Assembly: GCF_900167945.1 (NCBI RefSeq)
Contig: NZ_FUZA01000002.1
Location: forward strand, 620,001 to 684,000
Reading direction: 5' to 3'
Source: Dyadobacter psychrophilus
GTDB lineage: Bacteria; Bacteroidota; Bacteroidia; Cytophagales; Spirosomataceae
DNA: 64,000 nt
Part shown: positions 1-7,423 of the stretch, in pieces
Layout: each line of letters begins with the position of its first letter
How positions within the stretch are numbered: position 1 is the stretch's first letter
Notes under the pieces: model-generated
What the model was told of the DNA's origin: nothing
Seen by the model: the letters and a program-made list of their open reading frames with translations, nothing else
Databases searched by the model: none
Translations under genes and position numbers: made by a program

Positions 1-366
1 AGATTAGATCAAATACTTAAAGATCAACGCTTTGATATTCTGATTGATAAAACGCTTTTTGAAGAATTCCACGAGGTTATTCATAGACCTAAGTTTAAAA
101 GATACGTTAGTGTTGAGCAGATTGAATCATTTTTAAATTTGCTTGATGAACGTTGCACGCGTATAAACACAACTTCGAAAGTTTCACACAGTCCAGATCC
201 GAAAGACGATTTTCTCCTCGCCTTAGCCCTGGATGGGGCCTCGCATTATTTGATCACGGGTAATAAGATCGATTTGCTCGATTTAAAGCAATATGGGGCC
301 ACATCAATTTTATCCCTGACACAATTTCTAGTGGAGTACTTCCCAACTAATCAGTCAGATTTCTAG
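1..366 (+). CDS. PIN-domain toxin, putative toxin-antitoxin toxin component (5' truncated)
   Basis: The reading frame is open from base 1 to the stop at 364-366, so the start lies outside the window; the TTG at 139 is internal. The visible 121 residues fit the C-terminal two thirds of a COG1569-type PIN protein. They contain the acidic PKDDF motif, then ALALDGASHYLITGN, where the conserved Asp is replaced by Asn in TGNK, and a DLLDL..YG..SILS..QFL ending typical of this family. PIN proteins of this kind are Mg-dependent RNases that cleave RNA unless a cognate antitoxin binds them. The antitoxin, if there is one, would lie upstream of base 1. No downstream partner is visible, since the next gene is a secreted protein. 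Confidence 0.75.
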   Translation, partial: RLDQILKDQRFDILIDKTLFEEFHEVIHRPKFKRYVSVEQIESFLNLLDERCTRINTTSKVSHSPDPKDDFLLALALDGASHYLITGNKIDLLDLKQYGATSILSLTQFLVEYFPTNQSDF

Positions 367-477
367 CAGCTGATTTCCGCCCGGAACGATTTTTGTTGAG
401 TCTTAATGCTTCCGTTATAATGTTGCTGATTTAGCGATTTGTGAGGAAGCAGAAATATCTCATCAAAAAGAAATAAC

Positions 478-789
478 ATGAAAAAAGTATTTGTTTTAGC
501 TGCATTGATCGGATTGTCGACGGCAGCATTTGCGCAACAGGACGACTCGAAGACAAAAACGGAAAAGGCGGTCGATAATACGAAAGCTGCTGGAAGAAAA
601 GCGGGTAAGGAGATCAAAAAGGACGCGAAAGTGGTTGGTGAAAAAACCAAAGAAGGCGCTGAGGCTGTTGGAGATGGTGTAGAAAAAGGAGCCGATAAAG
701 TGGAAAAAGGAACCAAAAAAGCTTATAAAGCAACGAAGAGAGAAGCCAAGGAAGCAAAAGAAGACATCAAAGAAAAAGTAGACAAATAG
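478..789 (+). CDS. Small secreted Lys/Glu-rich helical protein of unknown function
   Basis: A 103-residue protein with a clear signal peptide (MKKVFVLAALIGLSTAAFA, cleavage before QQDD). The mature part is almost only Lys, Glu, Ala, Asp, Gly, Thr and Val, in 11-residue-like steps of the form K..KGA(E/D)KV..G. This is the periodicity of YtxH-, LEA- or apolipoprotein-like amphipathic helices. It has no Cys, Trp or aromatic core. I recognise no enzyme. It probably forms an extended helix in the periplasm, and a stress or envelope role is only a guess. It is a single gene followed by a strong hairpin terminator at 813-850. Confidence 0.7.
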   Translation: MKKVFVLAALIGLSTAAFAQQDDSKTKTEKAVDNTKAAGRKAGKEIKKDAKVVGEKTKEGAEAVGDGVEKGADKVEKGTKKAYKATKREAKEAKEDIKEKVDK

Positions 790-812
790 CGGAACATTCC
801 GTTCAATTTCGT

Positions 813-850
813 GCCCGTCTGAACGTCAGCGTTCAGGCGGGCATTTTGCA
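813..850 (+). terminator. Rho-independent terminator after the Lys-rich protein
   Basis: A 13-bp stem (813-825 with 830-842, one G-T pair) closes a TCAG tetraloop and is followed by ATTTTGCATTTT. It lies 24 nt after the stop at 789. Confidence 0.8.
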
Positions 851-967
851 TTTTACCGGGAAGGTAGGTTTGGATATTGATCATCGGTGAAATTATTGTA
901 CTTATTGGAAAACAGGAACTTAATACGATAAATTGCTCGTTAACCCGAAGTAAGTTTTTAGCAATCT

Positions 968-2200
968 ATGGGTCGTAAGCAGTATTTTTTCATCATTCTC
1001 ATTCTTGGCTCTCTGGCCACGGTTAGTCCATTTTCCATTGACATGTATCTTCCTGGTTTCCCGCGCATTGCAAAGGATTTGGGGACAACGATAGATCAGG
1101 TTCAGCTTTCCCTGACGAGTTATCTGATTGGAATTTGCATAGGACAGGTTCTTTACGGCCCCTTATTAGACCGGTTTGGCAGGAAGAAACCATTGTATGC
1201 GGGTTTAGCCTTGTATGTGCTGGCTTCTTTTGGTTGCGCAATGACGTCCTCAGTTGATGCTTTGATCGTGATGCGTTTCTTTCAGGCGATGGGTGGATGC
1301 GTCGGTCTGGTTGCCTCTCAGGCACTTGTTAGTGACCTTTTTCCGTCTGATAAACGTGCAGAAGTTTTCTCATTGATTACCCTTGTAATAGCAGTTTCCC
1401 CAATGATCGCGCCAACCGTTGGTGGTTACGTGACGGCCTCTATTGCATGGCAGTGGATTTTTATCATTTTAGCGGGAATTGTTTCGCTCATTATCGCGGC
1501 TATTTATTTTTTCCTTCCTACGGGAAGAGAAGCTGACTCTTCCGTTTCCCTACGTCCAAAAGCCGTAATGAATGGATTTGCAACCGTGATAAAGCAACCT
1601 CAATTTTTAATTTATACATTAGCAGGTGGTCTCGCGACAGCAGCTCCCTTTGCTTATATAGCGGGTTCTTCGGATGTGTTCATGAACATCTACAAGGTTA
1701 CAGAGCAGCAATATGGTTGGATTTTCGCATTTCTTGCCGTAGCCATGATAGGTTCTACACAGTTGAACCATATTTTACTTAAAAGATTTAAAAGCGAGCA
1801 GATCATCAAGGTGACTTTATTTTACCAAAGCATTGTCGGTGTATTGCTCATTGCAGGCGTTTACAACAACTGGTTCGGGCTATATTCACTGATCGGAATG
1901 ATGTTTATTTTCCTTACAGGCCAGGGACTTACCGGCCCGAACGGCTCTGCATTATCGCTTGCGCCATTCAGAAAACATACGGGCAGTGCTTCCGCATTGA
2001 TGGGCAGCTGGAGAATGGGCGCAGGGGCGATCATTTCTGCTATAGTGAGTATTTTGCACAATAACACCGCCTTGCCTATGGTCGGAATGATGGCCGCCTG
2101 TTCATTGGGTGGACTGGTTATTCTGCATGCTGGTAACGCGGTTGTTAAGCATCAGGCACGCAGGAATGAAGTGGAAGACGAAGTCTCCGTTTTGCTTTAA
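968..2200 (+). CDS. Bcr/CflA-family multidrug efflux MFS transporter
   Basis: A 410-residue, 12-helix major facilitator protein, the usual length for the DHA1 Bcr/CflA group. Visible signatures are the N-terminal SPFSIDMYLPGFP motif (the family has S.D.YLP.FP), YGPLLDRFGRKKPL (MFS motif A between helices 2 and 3), RFFQAMGGCVG in helix 4 and SPMIAPTVGGYV (motif C, antiporter type) in helix 5. It should be an inner-membrane proton antiporter for small drugs or sulfonamide- or bicyclomycin-like compounds; the actual substrate cannot be read. Its stop is 6 nt from the stop of the convergent nucleoside hydrolase, with no room for a separate terminator. Confidence 0.9.
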   Translation: MGRKQYFFIILILGSLATVSPFSIDMYLPGFPRIAKDLGTTIDQVQLSLTSYLIGICIGQVLYGPLLDRFGRKKPLYAGLALYVLASFGCAMTSSVDALIVMRFFQAMGGCVGLVASQALVSDLFPSDKRAEVFSLITLVIAVSPMIAPTVGGYVTASIAWQWIFIILAGIVSLIIAAIYFFLPTGREADSSVSLRPKAVMNGFATVIKQPQFLIYTLAGGLATAAPFAYIAGSSDVFMNIYKVTEQQYGWIFAFLAVAMIGSTQLNHILLKRFKSEQIIKVTLFYQSIVGVLLIAGVYNNWFGLYSLIGMMFIFLTGQGLTGPNGSALSLAPFRKHTGSASALMGSWRMGAGAIISAIVSILHNNTALPMVGMMAACSLGGLVILHAGNAVVKHQARRNEVEDEVSVLL

Positions 2201-2206
2201 TTTAAG

Positions 2207-3145
2207 TCAGGGCAGTCGTTTTACAGCCTGATAAATCATTTCCATGTAAGCTTTGCGATTAATGTCGTAAGCCACCTCGGTGTTGGGTTCTCTTTTCAGC
2301 GTGTTGTAAAAATCCACAACTGTCGTACCCGTTGTTAATTCTCCCTTAGTTTCAACATCTACATAACAAAGCTTGGTTTTGAAGATCGATGGATCTATCA
2401 ACCAGGCAATTGCGCAGGGGTCATGCAGTGCCGCGCCTCCTTCCAGTTCCAAATGATGTTCGCGGTAATACACCGAAAAGAAATCCATGAGATCAGCCGC
2501 AGCATTGCCCGTTTTGTTGCCTATTGCCCTGAAATGGTCAATGTCTTTTTGAAACACAAGTGCTTTATGCGTCACGTCGAGGCCGCACATGGTAATAGGA
2601 ATGCCCGAACTAAAAACAATGGCGGCCGCTTCCGGATCGGCATAAATGTTGAATTCCGCCAAAGGCGTCATGTTTCCCCTGAAAATTCCTCCGCCCATTA
2701 ATGATATTCTCTCTACCCGATTTTTTAAATGCGGGTATGCCAGCAAAAATGTAGCAATGTTGGTCAGTGGCCCCGTGGGGACGATCGTGATCTTTTCAAT
2801 AGTGGTGCTCAAAATTTTTGCAATGCCTTCCACTGCTGAACCTTGTGCTGCCGAGCGGGTGACCGTTGGCAGGGAAGGAGCGTTCAGTCCGGTTTCGCCG
2901 TGCGCATAATCTGCAACGATCAGATCGCGGAACATGGGCTTTTCGGCACCCCGATAAACCGGAATGTCTGCGTCAATTAATGTCAGGATTTTTAATGCAT
3001 TGGACAGCGTCTTCTCCTGTGTCTGGTTTCCGGCGGAAACCGTTATGGCCTTAATATCAAACAAACCACAGCCCACTGCGAGCATTATCATCAATGCATC
3101 ATCATGTCCGGGGTCGCAATCAATGATTAATGGTCTCTTTTTCAT
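2207..3145 (-). CDS. Inosine-uridine-preferring nucleoside hydrolase family protein
   Basis: A 312-residue protein with the diagnostic N-terminal Asp cluster DCDPGHDDA (residues 9-17, Ca-binding and catalytic Asp residues), a central VPTGPLTNIA segment and a C-terminal ALHDPCAIAWL motif holding the His-Asp pair. Family members hydrolyse ribonucleosides to base plus ribose. It is the last gene of a three-gene minus-strand operon, 7 nt after a ribokinase. The pairing is logical: ribose released here can be phosphorylated by the kinase next door. No signal peptide is seen, so it acts in the cytoplasm. Confidence 0.92.
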   Translation of the reverse strand: MKKRPLIIDCDPGHDDALMIMLAVGCGLFDIKAITVSAGNQTQEKTLSNALKILTLIDADIPVYRGAEKPMFRDLIVADYAHGETGLNAPSLPTVTRSAAQGSAVEGIAKILSTTIEKITIVPTGPLTNIATFLLAYPHLKNRVERISLMGGGIFRGNMTPLAEFNIYADPEAAAIVFSSGIPITMCGLDVTHKALVFQKDIDHFRAIGNKTGNAAADLMDFFSVYYREHHLELEGGAALHDPCAIAWLIDPSIFKTKLCYVDVETKGELTTGTTVVDFYNTLKREPNTEVAYDINRKAYMEMIYQAVKRLP

Positions 3146-3152
3146 GATGGTT

Positions 3153-4052
3153 TTAGGAAGTCAGCTCGTGTCGGTAAGGGGCAGAGTTCTGTGCGCCAAT
3201 GCGGGTAACGGATATAGCCGCTGCTTCACACGCGAAACGGCAAGCTTCGGGCCAGTCTTCTCCGGAAGCCAATGCGGTTAACATTGCGCCGTTAAACACA
3301 TCACCGGCAGCCGTCGTATCCAATGCTTTTACCTGTTGCGCAGGAATCATTTCGGCATATTGTTTATTGGACAAATAAATTCCGGTGCTTCCTAACGTGA
3401 TAATAACATGCTCAATGCCAGCCTGATGAAAATAATCGGAGGCCCTTTGCATAGTTTCAACATTGCTGGGATAAATGCCTGTCAGGAGTTCGGTTTCGGT
3501 TTCATTGGGTGTGATGAGAAACGTACTCGACAAAAGCTCCTTATCCAGTAAAGCTGCCGGAGCGGGGTTCAGAATAACCTTTATGCTGAGACTGCGGCAT
3601 TTATCAATGATGTAGGTTACGGTTTCCATAGGAATTTCCAGCTGGATTAAAGCGAAGTCTATGCCCTGAAAAATTTCGTCAGGAAGATCTGCCGGCAGCA
3701 GATCCATGTTCGCACCGGAGGCCACTACAATCTCGTTTTCACCATTTGCATTAACGGTGATCAATGCGACACCAGAGGCATGATCGGTAGTTTCGATCAA
3801 ATAATCAATATCCAGACCTTCCTTCAAAAAGCCTTTTTTAGCCTCCTGCCCGAAAATATCTTTACCGATTTTGGCCACAAACCGAACACTTGCACCCAGC
3901 CTTGCCGCCGCAACGGCCTGATTGGCGCCCTTCCCGCCAGCATTCATCAGAAATGTTCCACCCAAAACCGTTTCGCCGGGTTTAGGGAACTCGGCTGTTT
4001 GCACAACCATATCCGTATTTGAGCTTCCAATGACAAGAACTTTCTTTTTCAT
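3153..4052 (-). CDS. rbsK: Ribokinase (PfkB family)
   Basis: A 299-residue PfkB sugar kinase. It shows the N-terminal GSSNTDMVVQ strand, the first PfkB signature NAGGKGANQAVAAARLG (substrate-binding Gly-Gly) and the second signature DTTAAGDVFNGA with the catalytic Asp in AAGD, where most ribokinases have GAGD. Length and motifs fit ribokinase, which makes ribose 5-phosphate. It sits between a methyltransferase gene (9 nt upstream) and a nucleoside hydrolase gene (7 nt downstream), all on the minus strand. This supports a nucleoside or ribose salvage role over fructokinase or adenosine kinase. Confidence 0.9.
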   Translation of the reverse strand: MKKKVLVIGSSNTDMVVQTAEFPKPGETVLGGTFLMNAGGKGANQAVAAARLGASVRFVAKIGKDIFGQEAKKGFLKEGLDIDYLIETTDHASGVALITVNANGENEIVVASGANMDLLPADLPDEIFQGIDFALIQLEIPMETVTYIIDKCRSLSIKVILNPAPAALLDKELLSSTFLITPNETETELLTGIYPSNVETMQRASDYFHQAGIEHVIITLGSTGIYLSNKQYAEMIPAQQVKALDTTAAGDVFNGAMLTALASGEDWPEACRFACEAAAISVTRIGAQNSAPYRHELTS

Positions 4053-4061
4053 TTATTCAAC

Positions 4062-4661
4062 TCATCTTTTCCGCGCAACCAAAATTCCCAAACCGTGATG
4101 CTGCGGATAATTGTACAGCTTGTGACCAGTCTTTTTTGCCAGATCTTTCACCGCCCGGCGCACTTCCGGAAAGCTTTCCGTATCATGAAAAATAGTGCAA
4201 TCACTATGTTGAGCCGCCCAAAGGCCACATTCAAATGTCTCGTTATAATTATGGACAATGTCCACATGGGCCAGATTATAGCGCTGATCGTCAGTCGCAA
4301 TCCAGTCCTTATAATCTGATTTTACGAGTTGAATGTTTGTATAAGGAGCAAGGCGACGACTCGTTTCCTCGAAATGTTCGTTTTTATTAACCGTATGAAT
4401 GTCGCCCTCGAAAGTATCAACGCCTGTCACGTTTTTAAAATAATTAGAAAAAACGACGGCAGAATAGCCAAATTCTACCCCAAATTCAATGCAGCGTTCC
4501 TTCTTCAAATCAAATTGGTCAATAATGTCGGCTATAATTAATTCCAACCCCTTCCAGGCTGAAACAATTTCCAGCATTTTTTCCGGCTTGCTGAAATGCT
4601 TCGGTTTGTACGGCTTGATGTCCTCAATAAAATTCTCCCTGATGTAAGTCCTCAGTCCCAT
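4062..4661 (-). CDS. Class I SAM-dependent methyltransferase (Methyltransf_24 type)
   Basis: A 199-residue protein with a Rossmann methyltransferase motif I in the form CIEFGVEFGYSA (E.G...G), the acidic strand-2 end TGVDTFEGD and a later HVDIVHNY segment where this family has HIDGDHSY. Such proteins resemble sugar- or rhamnosyl-O-methyltransferases acting on small molecules or glycans. The substrate is unknown. It is the first gene of the operon with ribokinase and nucleoside hydrolase. That position does not by itself show a role in nucleoside metabolism. Confidence 0.75.
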   Translation of the reverse strand: MGLRTYIRENFIEDIKPYKPKHFSKPEKMLEIVSAWKGLELIIADIIDQFDLKKERCIEFGVEFGYSAVVFSNYFKNVTGVDTFEGDIHTVNKNEHFEETSRRLAPYTNIQLVKSDYKDWIATDDQRYNLAHVDIVHNYNETFECGLWAAQHSDCTIFHDTESFPEVRRAVKDLAKKTGHKLYNYPQHHGLGILVARKR

Positions 4662-4808
4662 GGCTGTCGATTTTGTATAAATGCAAACCTATGACAAATA
4701 ATTAAAATCCGAACAACTGATTTTAATCGTAGAAATCCGATATTTAAAGAATACGTTATTTTCTAAGACAACATCAGGGTTGTCTGACAATCCCTTAAAT
4801 GAGCAAAC

Positions 4809-6581
4809 ATGTTAAAACTTATCGTATTCACTATCTTTTTAGGAGCCGCTATGCAGTCTTGCCAGCAAAAATCGGAAAAAGATGAGGCATTAGCGCCTGT
4901 TAAGGATGTTTTTGCCGATTATTATGAAGAGCGCCTCGCATTGTTTCCGCTGGAAGCGACAATGAATGGTGATAACCGTTACAACGACAAAATGTCGGAC
5001 GACCTCACGAAAGCCGGAAAATTGAAGGCGGAAACCTTCTTCAAAAAATACCAGTCAGAGCTTGCCAAATATAATCGCGAAAAGCTGACAGAAGAAGAAA
5101 GGACAAGTTGGGACTTGCTGCAGTGGGAATGTAATATCAGCCTGGAAGGGTTGAAATTCCCAACTGAACTAATGCCTTTGAACCAAATTTTTTCTACCCA
5201 TTTGATGATTGGCCAAATGGCCAGCGGTGGAAGTTTACAACCATTTAAGACTGTTAAAGACTATGAAAACTGGCTCAAACGCGTCGATGGTTTTGTTGTG
5301 TGGTGCGATACGGCTATGGTAAACATGAAAAAAGGCATGAAGGAGGGCTACGTTTTACCGAAGCCGCTCATTAAAAAAATGATCCCGCAGCTGGCTGATA
5401 TGGATCAAGGTCCAACGACAGCGCACCTTTTCTATTCTCCTGCTAAAAATTTCCCGAAGGACTTTTCAGCCGACGATAAAGCCCGTTTTGAGAAAGAATA
5501 TGCGGCCATGGTGGAAGAAAAGATCATCCCGACTTTTAAGAAACTGCATAATTTTGTTGAAAAGGAATATCTGCCGGCGGGAAGGAGCACGAATGGTTTC
5601 GACGCATTGCCAAATGGAAAAGCGCTCTATGATTATTATATTAAGTATTTCACAACCACTGAAATGACTGCCGAGCAGATCCATCAGGTCGGTCTGGATG
5701 AAGTTGCGCGAATTTCGGGTGAGATGGAAAAAGTGAAGGCGCAGGTTGGTTACAAAGGCGATCTGAAATCCTTCTTCAATGTGGTGAGAGAGGACAAAAA
5801 GTTGATGCCTTTTGCCAAACCGGAAGAAGTGATCGTGCATTTCAACAAAATTCATGAAACGATGAAGCCAAACCTTCAAAAGCTCTTTGAATTGACCCCA
5901 AAAACCAAATTTGAGGTTCGCAGAACGGAAGCATTCCGGGAAGCTTCGGCGGCGGCAGAATATAATCCGGGGCTGGCAGACGGTTCAAGGCCTGGCGTTT
6001 TTTATGTTCCTGTCCCGAATGCCAAAAAGTATAATGTGGTATCAGATGAAAGTCTGTTTTTGCATGAAGCCATCCCGGGCCATCATTATCAGATTTCTTT
6101 GCAACAGGAAAACAAAACCCTGCCCGAATTCCGAAAAAATCTTTGGTACAGTGCTTATGGAGAAGGTTGGGCGCTATATTCTGAATCGCTGGGCAAAGAA
6201 TTAGGCCTTTACACTGATCCTTACCAGTATTTTGGTATGCTAAGCGGCGAAATGCACCGTGCAATCAGGCTGGTGGTCGACACAGGCCTCCATTCAAAAG
6301 GCTGGACGCGCGAGCAGGCTATTCAATATTCGCTGGACCATGAAGCGGAGTCGGAAGAAAGCATCACGGCTGAGATTGAACGCTATATGGCCGGCGCCGG
6401 ACAAGCACTTTCTTATAAAATAGGACAGCTGAAAATAAGAGAGTTAAGAGCAAAGGCAGAGAAGGAGCTGGCATCAAAATTTGATATCAGGGATTTTCAC
6501 AAACTGGTTTTAGAGTCAGGCTGCGTGCCGCTCAGGCTGCTGGAAGACAAGACGAATGCCTGGATTACTTCCAAAAAATAA
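4809..6581 (+). CDS. DUF885-family lipoprotein, probable zinc peptidase-like hydrolase
   Basis: A 590-residue DUF885 protein. The leader MLKLIVFTIFLGAAMQSC ends in a lipobox with Cys17-18, followed by QQKSEKDE, so it is a lipoprotein of the periplasm or outer membrane. The family hallmark HEAIPGHH (residues 419-426) is a gluzincin-like HExxxGHH zinc site, and the downstream GEGWALYSE supplies a likely metal-ligand Glu. Members are annotated as hypothetical or as X-Pro/oligopeptidase-like enzymes. Substrate is unproven. It is a single gene, and shares a bidirectional hairpin with the convergent gene at 6626. Confidence 0.85.
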   Translation: MLKLIVFTIFLGAAMQSCQQKSEKDEALAPVKDVFADYYEERLALFPLEATMNGDNRYNDKMSDDLTKAGKLKAETFFKKYQSELAKYNREKLTEEERTSWDLLQWECNISLEGLKFPTELMPLNQIFSTHLMIGQMASGGSLQPFKTVKDYENWLKRVDGFVVWCDTAMVNMKKGMKEGYVLPKPLIKKMIPQLADMDQGPTTAHLFYSPAKNFPKDFSADDKARFEKEYAAMVEEKIIPTFKKLHNFVEKEYLPAGRSTNGFDALPNGKALYDYYIKYFTTTEMTAEQIHQVGLDEVARISGEMEKVKAQVGYKGDLKSFFNVVREDKKLMPFAKPEEVIVHFNKIHETMKPNLQKLFELTPKTKFEVRRTEAFREASAAAEYNPGLADGSRPGVFYVPVPNAKKYNVVSDESLFLHEAIPGHHYQISLQQENKTLPEFRKNLWYSAYGEGWALYSESLGKELGLYTDPYQYFGMLSGEMHRAIRLVVDTGLHSKGWTREQAIQYSLDHEAESEESITAEIERYMAGAGQALSYKIGQLKIRELRAKAEKELASKFDIRDFHKLVLESGCVPLRLLEDKTNAWITSKK

Positions 6582-6587
6582 CATAGA

Positions 6588-6622
6588 AAAGCCTCCGCTG
6601 TCTGTTGAGAAGCGGAGGCTTT
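6588..6622. terminator. Bidirectional terminator between convergent genes
   Basis: A perfect 12-bp stem, AAAGCCTCCGCT (6588-6599) with AGCGGAGGCTTT (6611-6622), and an 11-nt loop. The A/T ends serve both strands, between stops at 6581 and 6626. Confidence 0.8.
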
Positions 6623-6625
6623 CTA

Positions 6626-7273
6626 CTATTTCTTTCCTTTCGAAATTGTAACATTGGAAAATTTGGCTTCTTCCAAAACAGCAGGGTTATGAGAGCAGAT
6701 GAAGAGTCCTACCATCACTTCTTTGTTCAGATTATCCATTTCGTGCGACCCCACTTCCTGTAACGGCGCACCTTTTGCCGCTGCGCGCATAGTATAATTA
6801 TTCCCTTTCCGCTCGATTTGAATGGTTTGGAAATTCTTATCCTTACTGAAAATCTCATCTTCGGGATCCCGCATCATTTTCCCTTTTGCCACACGCCATT
6901 GCAAAACAGACAGGCCGTCGCCATGCAGCACCGCGCTTAAATGTGAAGCGTCGTCAGCCATCGATTCCCGGACCACCCAGCCCACTTTCCGGTGCGGATC
7001 TTTGCCGGTTCCTACAAACTCAAAATCAGCGGTTACCGTGAAATCGCCAACCATTTTATTGAATAAGTACTGAAATTCATCACGCTCAAACCAAATATTA
7101 TAGCCAGCGCCTTTTAATGTATACTGCTTTGTAGACGCGTCATATTTTGCCGATCCGGCCAGTTTTGGATTGCCAATATCTGCACTTTGTTCAAACAAAC
7201 CTGTTTTGGACGGTGAAAAGCCCGTAATTACAGTGAAAAAAAGTAGAATAGGTAGGTAAAACCTTTGGTTCAT
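6626..7273 (-). CDS. Secreted DUF1349-like concanavalin A-fold protein
   Basis: A 215-residue protein with a signal peptide (MNQRFYLPILLFFTVITGFS). The mature part runs as a beta-sandwich: F..S.DIG.P...GSA.YD...YTL.GAG.NIW, then FTVTADFEF and KVGWVVRESM..DASHLSAVLHGDG, then a C-terminal VGLFICSHNP...EEAKFSNVTI. This is the pattern of DUF1349 and related LamG-like carbohydrate modules often attached to TolB-like proteins in Bacteroidota. It probably binds or cleaves a glycan, but no catalytic residue can be assigned. It stands alone on the minus strand. Confidence 0.65.
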   Translation of the reverse strand: MNQRFYLPILLFFTVITGFSPSKTGLFEQSADIGNPKLAGSAKYDASTKQYTLKGAGYNIWFERDEFQYLFNKMVGDFTVTADFEFVGTGKDPHRKVGWVVRESMADDASHLSAVLHGDGLSVLQWRVAKGKMMRDPEDEIFSKDKNFQTIQIERKGNNYTMRAAAKGAPLQEVGSHEMDNLNKEVMVGLFICSHNPAVLEEAKFSNVTISKGKK

Positions 7274-7423
7274 AGCAGAATAGGGATGAGAATTAATGGC
7301 AAAACAGCATAGAGCAGGACAGTTGGGAAATTGGAAATTGACATTATTGTCCCCAATAAATGTACATTTTTTTAGTTAATTAGTTATATTAAGTAAAAAA
7401 ACGCACTTTCCTAAACCCACGAT

